Below the pieces are notes generated by a model, which had not been told where the DNA came from, did no database searches, and was given only the letters and a program-made list of their open reading frames with translations. Position numbers and translations under genes: made by a program. Positions 31,731 through 36,113 of a stretch of DNA of 36,113 bases are shown one piece after another. Origin of the DNA: an uncultured Eubacteriales bacterium (GTDB taxonomy: Bacteria > Bacillota > Clostridia > Lachnospirales > Lachnospiraceae); assembly GCA_949299375.1 (NCBI GenBank), contig CASGAH010000026.1, positions 1 through 36,113 of the forward strand, written 5' to 3'. How positions within the stretch are numbered: position 1 is the first letter of the stretch; each line of letters opens with the position of its first letter.

Positions 31731-33619
31731 TCTTTTTGTCTGCTCCTCCTCTCCTGCTCCAGATAAATCAGCAGTACCGATATGTCTGCGGGGGACACGC
31801 CGGAAATGCGGGACGCCTGGCCGATGGAAGATGGCTGAATCCGATTCAGCTTCTGGATGGCTTCTTTTCTCAGATTATGGACATTCCCATAGTCAAAGGG
31901 AATGCTCAGCTTTTTGCTTTCCAGCTTTTTGAATTGTTCCACCTGCTTTAACTGGCGCCGAATGTACCCCTCATATTTGATGTGGATATTGATCTGCTCT
32001 GCCGCATCCTGCGAAATTTCCGGCCTCTGCACATCAATTTCCCCCAAAATCTCATAGCTCAATTCCGGGCGCCGCACAAGTTCTGCCAGGGAAACGCCGG
32101 ATTTCAGCGGGGTGCTCTTGTATTTTTCCAGGAAGCGCTGAACCGTTTCACTTCCCCCGACGGTCGTTGTTTCCAGGCGCGCAATTTCCTCATCCATGCT
32201 CTTTTGCTTTTCCAAAACCCGGCGGTAACGGCTCTCTGAAATCAGTCCGACGCGGTATCCGATTTCCGTAAGGCGCAAATCTGCATTGTCCTGCCGAAGA
32301 AGAAGACGGTACTCCGCGCGGGACGTCATCATCCGGTAAGGCTCCTGATTTTCCTTTGTGACAAGGTCATCGATGAGGACACCGATGTAGGCCTGTGAGC
32401 GGTCGAGAACAAGCTCTTCCCTTCCAAGCACATGAAACGCCGCGTTGATTCCCGCGATCAATCCCTGGGCGGCCGCCTCCTCATATCCCGAACTTCCATT
32501 GAGCTGCCCTGCGCTGTACAGGCCCGGTATCGATTTGAACTCCAATGTCGGTTTCAACTGCCTTGGATTGATGCAGTCATATTCGATCGCATACGCGTTT
32601 CGGACAATCTTCGCCTGTTCCAGACCGGGAACGGTGCGGTACATGGCGTACTGGACATCCTCCGGGAGAGAGCTTGACATTCCCCCCAGATACATCTCAT
32701 TGGTGTTTCTCCCCTCCGGTTCAATAAAAACCTGATGGCGGTCCTTGTCTGCAAACTTCACGACCTTGTCCTCGATCGACGGACAATATCGGGGACCGGT
32801 CCCCTCGATCACACCGGAAAACAGCGGGCTGCGGTCCAGATTGTCGCGAATGATCTGATGGGTTTTCTCGTTTGTATACGTGAGCCAGCAGGATACCTGC
32901 TCTTTTTGAATCGATTTCGGGTCTGTCGCAAAGGAAAAGGGAACAATTTTCTCATCGCCCTTTTGCTCCTCCATTTTGGAAAAATCAATGCTGCGCCGAT
33001 CGACTCTCGCCGGCGTCCCGGTCTTAAAACGCCGGATTTCGATTCCATGTTCTTTCAGAGAATCGGTCAGATGATTGGCCGCCTGGAGACCATTCGGGCC
33101 GGTCTCGTTGCTCACTTCCCCGTAAATGCATCTCGCTTTCAGGTATGTCCCTGTGGCCAGCACAACTGCCCTCGCGTGGTACACTGCCCCCGAAAACGTC
33201 TTTACCCCCGCAATCCGTCCTTCCTCCGTCAGAATTTCTGCCACTTCCGCCTGACGAATGGTCAGATGATCCGTATTCTCCAGCGTCTTTCGCATCGCCT
33301 GGGAGTAATCGTGTTTGTCCGCCTGCGCCCGCAGCGAGTGAACCGCAGGGCCCTTGGACGCATTCAGCATTTTCGACTGAATGAACGTCTTATCGATGTT
33401 GACCCCCATCTCTCCTCCCAGCGCATCGACCTCACGGACCAGATGTCCCTTTGAAGTTCCTCCGATATTCGGGTTGCACGGCATCATGGCAATGCTTTCC
33501 ACACTGACCGTAAACAAAATGGTTTCCAGACCAAGTCTCGCGCAGGCCAGCGCCGCTTCACAGCCGGCATGTCCAGCTCCCACGATCACAATCTCATATG
33601 TTTCCTCCAAAAACGGCAT
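31727..33619 (-). CDS. mnmG: tRNA uridine-5-carboxymethylaminomethyl modification enzyme MnmG (GidA)
   Basis: With MnmE this FAD protein modifies U34 of certain tRNAs. ATG 33619 ([19 protein letters not shown]) follows GGAGG by 6 bases; the longer frame is not translated. The 630-residue length is normal. FAD-binding [18 protein letters not shown] and the [15 protein letters not shown] stretch are seen, with [24 protein letters not shown] and a C-terminal helical MnmE-binding domain ([20 protein letters not shown]). Confidence 0.95.
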   Translation of the reverse strand: MPFLEETYEIVIVGAGHAGCEAALACARLGLETILFTVSVESIAMMPCNPNIGGTSKGHLVREVDALGGEMGVNIDKTFIQSKMLNASKGPAVHSLRAQADKHDYSQAMRKTLENTDHLTIRQAEVAEILTEEGRIAGVKTFSGAVYHARAVVLATGTYLKARCIYGEVSNETGPNGLQAANHLTDSLKEHGIEIRRFKTGTPARVDRRSIDFSKMEEQKGDEKIVPFSFATDPKSIQKEQVSCWLTYTNEKTHQIIRDNLDRSPLFSGVIEGTGPRYCPSIEDKVVKFADKDRHQVFIEPEGRNTNEMYLGGMSSSLPEDVQYAMYRTVPGLEQAKIVRNAYAIEYDCINPRQLKPTLEFKSIPGLYSAGQLNGSSGYEEAAAQGLIAGINAAFHVLGREELVLDRSQAYIGVLIDDLVTKENQEPYRMMTSRAEYRLLLRQDNADLRLTEIGYRVGLISESRYRRVLEKQKSMDEEIARLETTTVGGSETVQRFLEKYKSTPLKSGVSLAELVRRPELSYEILGEIDVQRPEISQDAAEQINIHIKYEGYIRRQLKQVEQFKKLESKKLSIPFDYGNVHNLRKEAIQKLNRIQPSSIGQASRISGVSPADISVLLIYLEQERRSRQKE

Positions 33620-33642
33620 ACCATCCCTCCAAAATTTCAAGC

Positions 33643-35022
33643 TTACTTTCCCATACAAAACTTCGAAAAAATCCGATTTACCAAATCTTCTCCCACATCT
33701 TCCCCGAGAATTGTGCCGAGGCTTGCGTACGCACTCATCAAATCAATGCAGAAAAAATCTTCCGGCATCCCGTCTTCAATGCTTTGACAGACAAGCCGCA
33801 AACTTTCTCTGGCCTCACAAAGCGCCTCTTTGTGTCTGAGGTTGGTCACAATCACCTGGTCATTGAAGGAGAGCTCCCCGCTGTAAAACAGTTCCTTTAA
33901 TGTCTCGCCAAGCAGCTCCATGCCCTCCCCGCTTTTGGCAGACAGAGGGCAGATTCGGACATCGCCCATGGCCGCCCTCACATCCTCTTCCTGCACCGCG
34001 CTTTCTAAATCGGTTTTGTTCATCAATACGACAGTTTTTTGTTTTTCAATCATTTTCATGATTTTTCGATCATTTTCATCGATTGCTCTGGAGGAATCGA
34101 TGACATATAAGATAAGATCCGCTTTCCCGGCAGCCTCTCTTGCCTTCTCGACACCGATCTGCTCCACCCGGTCTTTGGTATCCCGAATTCCCGCAGTGTC
34201 TGTCATCTGAAATACAATCTCTCCAATGCGGACGGACTCCTCCAGCGTATCCCGTGTCGTTCCTGCAATCTCCGTCACAATGGCCCGCTCCTGCCCCATC
34301 AGCAGATTCAGAACCGATGACTTTCCCGCGTTCGGTTTTCCAAGAATGACGGTGCGAATGCCCTCCATCAAAATCCTCCCCTCGTCTGACTGCGCAATCA
34401 AGCGATCCAACTGGGCAAGAATCGATTCCATCTGCACCTTTAAGGAGTCCCCGTAGTGTTCCATGGAAATATGCTCCGGGTCGTCTAAGGCTGCCTCGAT
34501 GAAGGCGATGCTGTCTAGAATCTGCTCCCGAAACTGTGCGATCTTTCTCGACAATGTCCCTTTGATCTGGCCAAGAGAGCTTTCCAGGGCATATTTGTTC
34601 TGCGCCTGAATCAAATCCATGACCGCCTCTGCCTTTGCCAAATCGACTCTCCCGTTTAAAAAGGCCCGCTTCGTAAATTCTCCCGGACCTGCAGCCACTG
34701 CTCCATTTTTTAATACCGTCTCCAGAATCCGCTTTGTCACGTAGACGCCGCCGTGACACTGAATCTCCACGGTATCTTCCGCCGTATAGCTTCTCGGTCC
34801 CCGCATCAAAACGACCATCACTTCATCGATCCATTGATCCCCGTCGTAAATGTATCCATAATGCACCGTATGGCTCTTTTCTTCCGAAAGACGTTTCCTT
34901 CCGCCGGGACTTCGATAAATCCGGTCAATCACGGCAAATGCGTCTTCTCCGCTGATGCGCACAATGCTGATTCCCGCAGGGCTCAGCGCGGTGGCAATCG
35001 CGGCAATTGTCGTTGTCTCCAT
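33643..35022 (-). CDS. mnmE: tRNA modification GTPase MnmE (TrmE)
   Basis: This GTPase works with MnmG. It has 459 residues. The N-terminal folate-binding domain begins [21 protein letters not shown] helical domain follows with an inserted G domain showing G1 [22 protein letters not shown] and NKTD. The C-terminus is FCMGK, containing the invariant Cys of the usual C-[IL]-G-K end with Met at the second place. GGAGG lies 10 bases before ATG 35022. mnmG starts 23 bases after its stop. Confidence 0.95.
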   Translation of the reverse strand: METTTIAAIATALSPAGISIVRISGEDAFAVIDRIYRSPGGRKRLSEEKSHTVHYGYIYDGDQWIDEVMVVLMRGPRSYTAEDTVEIQCHGGVYVTKRILETVLKNGAVAAGPGEFTKRAFLNGRVDLAKAEAVMDLIQAQNKYALESSLGQIKGTLSRKIAQFREQILDSIAFIEAALDDPEHISMEHYGDSLKVQMESILAQLDRLIAQSDEGRILMEGIRTVILGKPNAGKSSVLNLLMGQERAIVTEIAGTTRDTLEESVRIGEIVFQMTDTAGIRDTKDRVEQIGVEKAREAAGKADLILYVIDSSRAIDENDRKIMKMIEKQKTVVLMNKTDLESAVQEEDVRAAMGDVRICPLSAKSGEGMELLGETLKELFYSGELSFNDQVIVTNLRHKEALCEARESLRLVCQSIEDGMPEDFFCIDLMSAYASLGTILGEDVGEDLVNRIFSKFCMGK

Positions 35023-35097
35023 CTTGCGACTTCCTCCATCTCACCAAAATACAGCAAGAGCCGCCACAGCGCTATGCTGCAGCAGCCCCTGCCTCAA

Positions 35098-35862
35098 TTA
35101 GTCTTCCTGTTCCAGAATCTTTGTCTCGATTGCGTAGGATTTTCCCTGTCTTCTGTCACTCTTGTAGTAGCGGTTTCCCGAATACCTGCGTGTTTGGCTG
35201 CCGGACCCGTTGTCTTCCTTGCGGAACATCTCCCGTTTGAGCATAACCACAACATGGCGGTAAGGTTCTTCCCCCTCGCTCTTTGTGACAACATGTTTGT
35301 CTCCCTGCAAAGCAGAGTGAATGATTCTTCTCTCATAAGGATTCATTGGCTCCAGCGATACTGCCCGTTTTGTCCGCTTTACCTTGGCTGCGATATTTTT
35401 GGCAAGCATCTCCAGCGTCTCCTTGCGTCTTTCCCGATAATTTTCCGTATCGAGCTTGACCCGGATGTACGCTTCGCTGTTTTTGTTCACAACAAGGCCG
35501 ACCAGATGCTGCAGGGAATCCAGCGTCTGTCCCCTCTTGCCAATCAAAACTCCCATCTCTTCGCCGGACAAATCATACGACACGACCTTTTCTTCCTCAT
35601 CGTAATCGGTCAGAATTGTCACCTTCATCCCCATCGTTGTGAACACGCGCTCCAGGAAATCCGCCCCCTGTTCCACCATGTTCTTCTTCTTTCTTGCCCG
35701 AATCACGGCCGGCCTGCTTCCGATGAGTCCTCCCAAAATACCGGCAGATCCTTTTTCAATGATTTCATATTCCAAAGCATCACTCGATGCTCCAAGTGTC
35801 ACCATCGCCTTGCTGATGGCATCATCCACATTTTTCCCGGACACATTAATAAAATCAGACAT
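35098..35862 (-). CDS. khpB: RNA-binding protein Jag / KhpB
   Basis: This 254-residue protein has the Jag N-terminal domain (about 1-50, FINVSGKNVDDAISKAM, KGSAGILGGLIGSRPA), a KH domain with LIGKRGQTLDSLQHLVGLVV, and an R3H domain with PMNPYERRIIHSAL. The basic tail (about 215-254) is low-complexity. KhpB binds RNA and influences cell division and elongation in Firmicutes. ATG 35862 follows AAAGGA. It sits 44 bases behind yidC and 75 before mnmE, the classical order. Confidence 0.93.
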   Translation of the reverse strand: MSDFINVSGKNVDDAISKAMVTLGASSDALEYEIIEKGSAGILGGLIGSRPAVIRARKKKNMVEQGADFLERVFTTMGMKVTILTDYDEEEKVVSYDLSGEEMGVLIGKRGQTLDSLQHLVGLVVNKNSEAYIRVKLDTENYRERRKETLEMLAKNIAAKVKRTKRAVSLEPMNPYERRIIHSALQGDKHVVTKSEGEEPYRHVVVMLKREMFRKEDNGSGSQTRRYSGNRYYKSDRRQGKSYAIETKILEQED

Positions 35863-35906
35863 ATTCTTTCCTTTGCATACTCGATCTATTTTTGATGTTG
35901 ATGATA

Positions 35907-36113
35907 TTATTTTTTGTGAGTTTCATTATACTTCTGAACCATACCGGCCTTGGCTGCCAGACTTCCCTCTTTGCCATACACCTGCGTGCTCTTTCGGATC
36001 TGTTCCTCGCGTTTGGCCTGACGTGACTGCTCCAGTTCTTTCTGCGCATTGAGTTCTTCCTCCAGTACTTTCACGCTTGCCACCGCGCTCTGCGAAAACT
36101 TCTGAGGCGGAAG
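35907..36113 (-). CDS. yidC: YidC/OxaA membrane insertase, C-terminal tail (cut by the window edge)
   Basis: The 68 residues visible run from the right edge to TAA at 35907-35909. They are charged and helical, including EEELNAQKELEQSRQAKREE and IRKSTQVYGKEGSLAAKAGM. This is the cytoplasmic tail typical of clostridial YidC, which inserts membrane proteins. No membrane segment is in the window. Identity rests mainly on the tail pattern and the position directly before jag. Confidence 0.8.
   Translation of the reverse strand, partial: LPPQKFSQSAVASVKVLEEELNAQKELEQSRQAKREEQIRKSTQVYGKEGSLAAKAGMVQKYNETHKK

Overview
The window looks like a chromosomal segment of a Gram-positive, anaerobic-type Clostridia bacterium, most likely Lachnospiraceae or a close relative. 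This rests on DUF3881, DUF2325 and DUF4446 family proteins, strong AGGAGG ribosome sites, SLH-domain surface proteins, a 16-bp parS of the form TGTTCCACGTGGAACA, and the conserved origin-side order yidC-jag(khpB)-mnmE-mnmG-rsmG-parA-parB at the right edge. Those genes run leftward, as they do in the left replichore of other Firmicutes, so oriC should lie beyond the right end. The species is not determined.

Left region (1-6600, mostly + strand): one unrecognised small protein, then a tightly overlapping run. It contains a lipoprotein binding protein, a FecCD-type permease, an ABC ATPase, a ModE-like single-domain regulator, a P-loop NTPase fused to a MocA/MobA-like nucleotidyltransferase, and an NCS2 xanthine/uracil-type permease. 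Together they read as a molybdate (or tungstate) uptake and cofactor-maturation unit tied to purine use. The hydroxylase itself is not in the window. A MATE transporter follows that has lost almost its whole middle.

Middle region (6600-14400): an NrnA-like DHH phosphoesterase, a VanY-like D,D-carboxypeptidase behind three phased 10-bp repeats, a relic of a serine hydrolase, a VWA protein and a macro-domain/helical fusion protein with a 20-bp palindrome beside the VWA promoter. Next come an almost gene-free decayed stretch, tRNA-Arg(CCU), DUF3881, DUF2325 behind a DtxR/IdeR-like box, and a GNAT acetyltransferase.

Surface and metabolism region (14400-26700): a 1457-residue secreted protein whose parts closely recall gingipains (clan-CD cysteine peptidase-like core, DUF2436, cleaved-adhesin domain) but which ends in three SLH domains. 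It is followed by aspartate ammonia-lyase with a divergent LysR regulator, an intact MATE transporter, an SLH-CAP protein, a second SLH protein and a DEDD exonuclease with a cysteine-rich tail.

Right region (26700-36113): a DacF-type D-Ala-D-Ala carboxypeptidase, five parS sites, DUF4446, parB, parA, rsmG, mnmG, mnmE, jag/khpB and the C-terminal tail of yidC. Two parS sites sit inside much larger palindromes at gene or operon 3' ends. Across the window, many 3' ends carry strong perfect hairpins without a U-tract.
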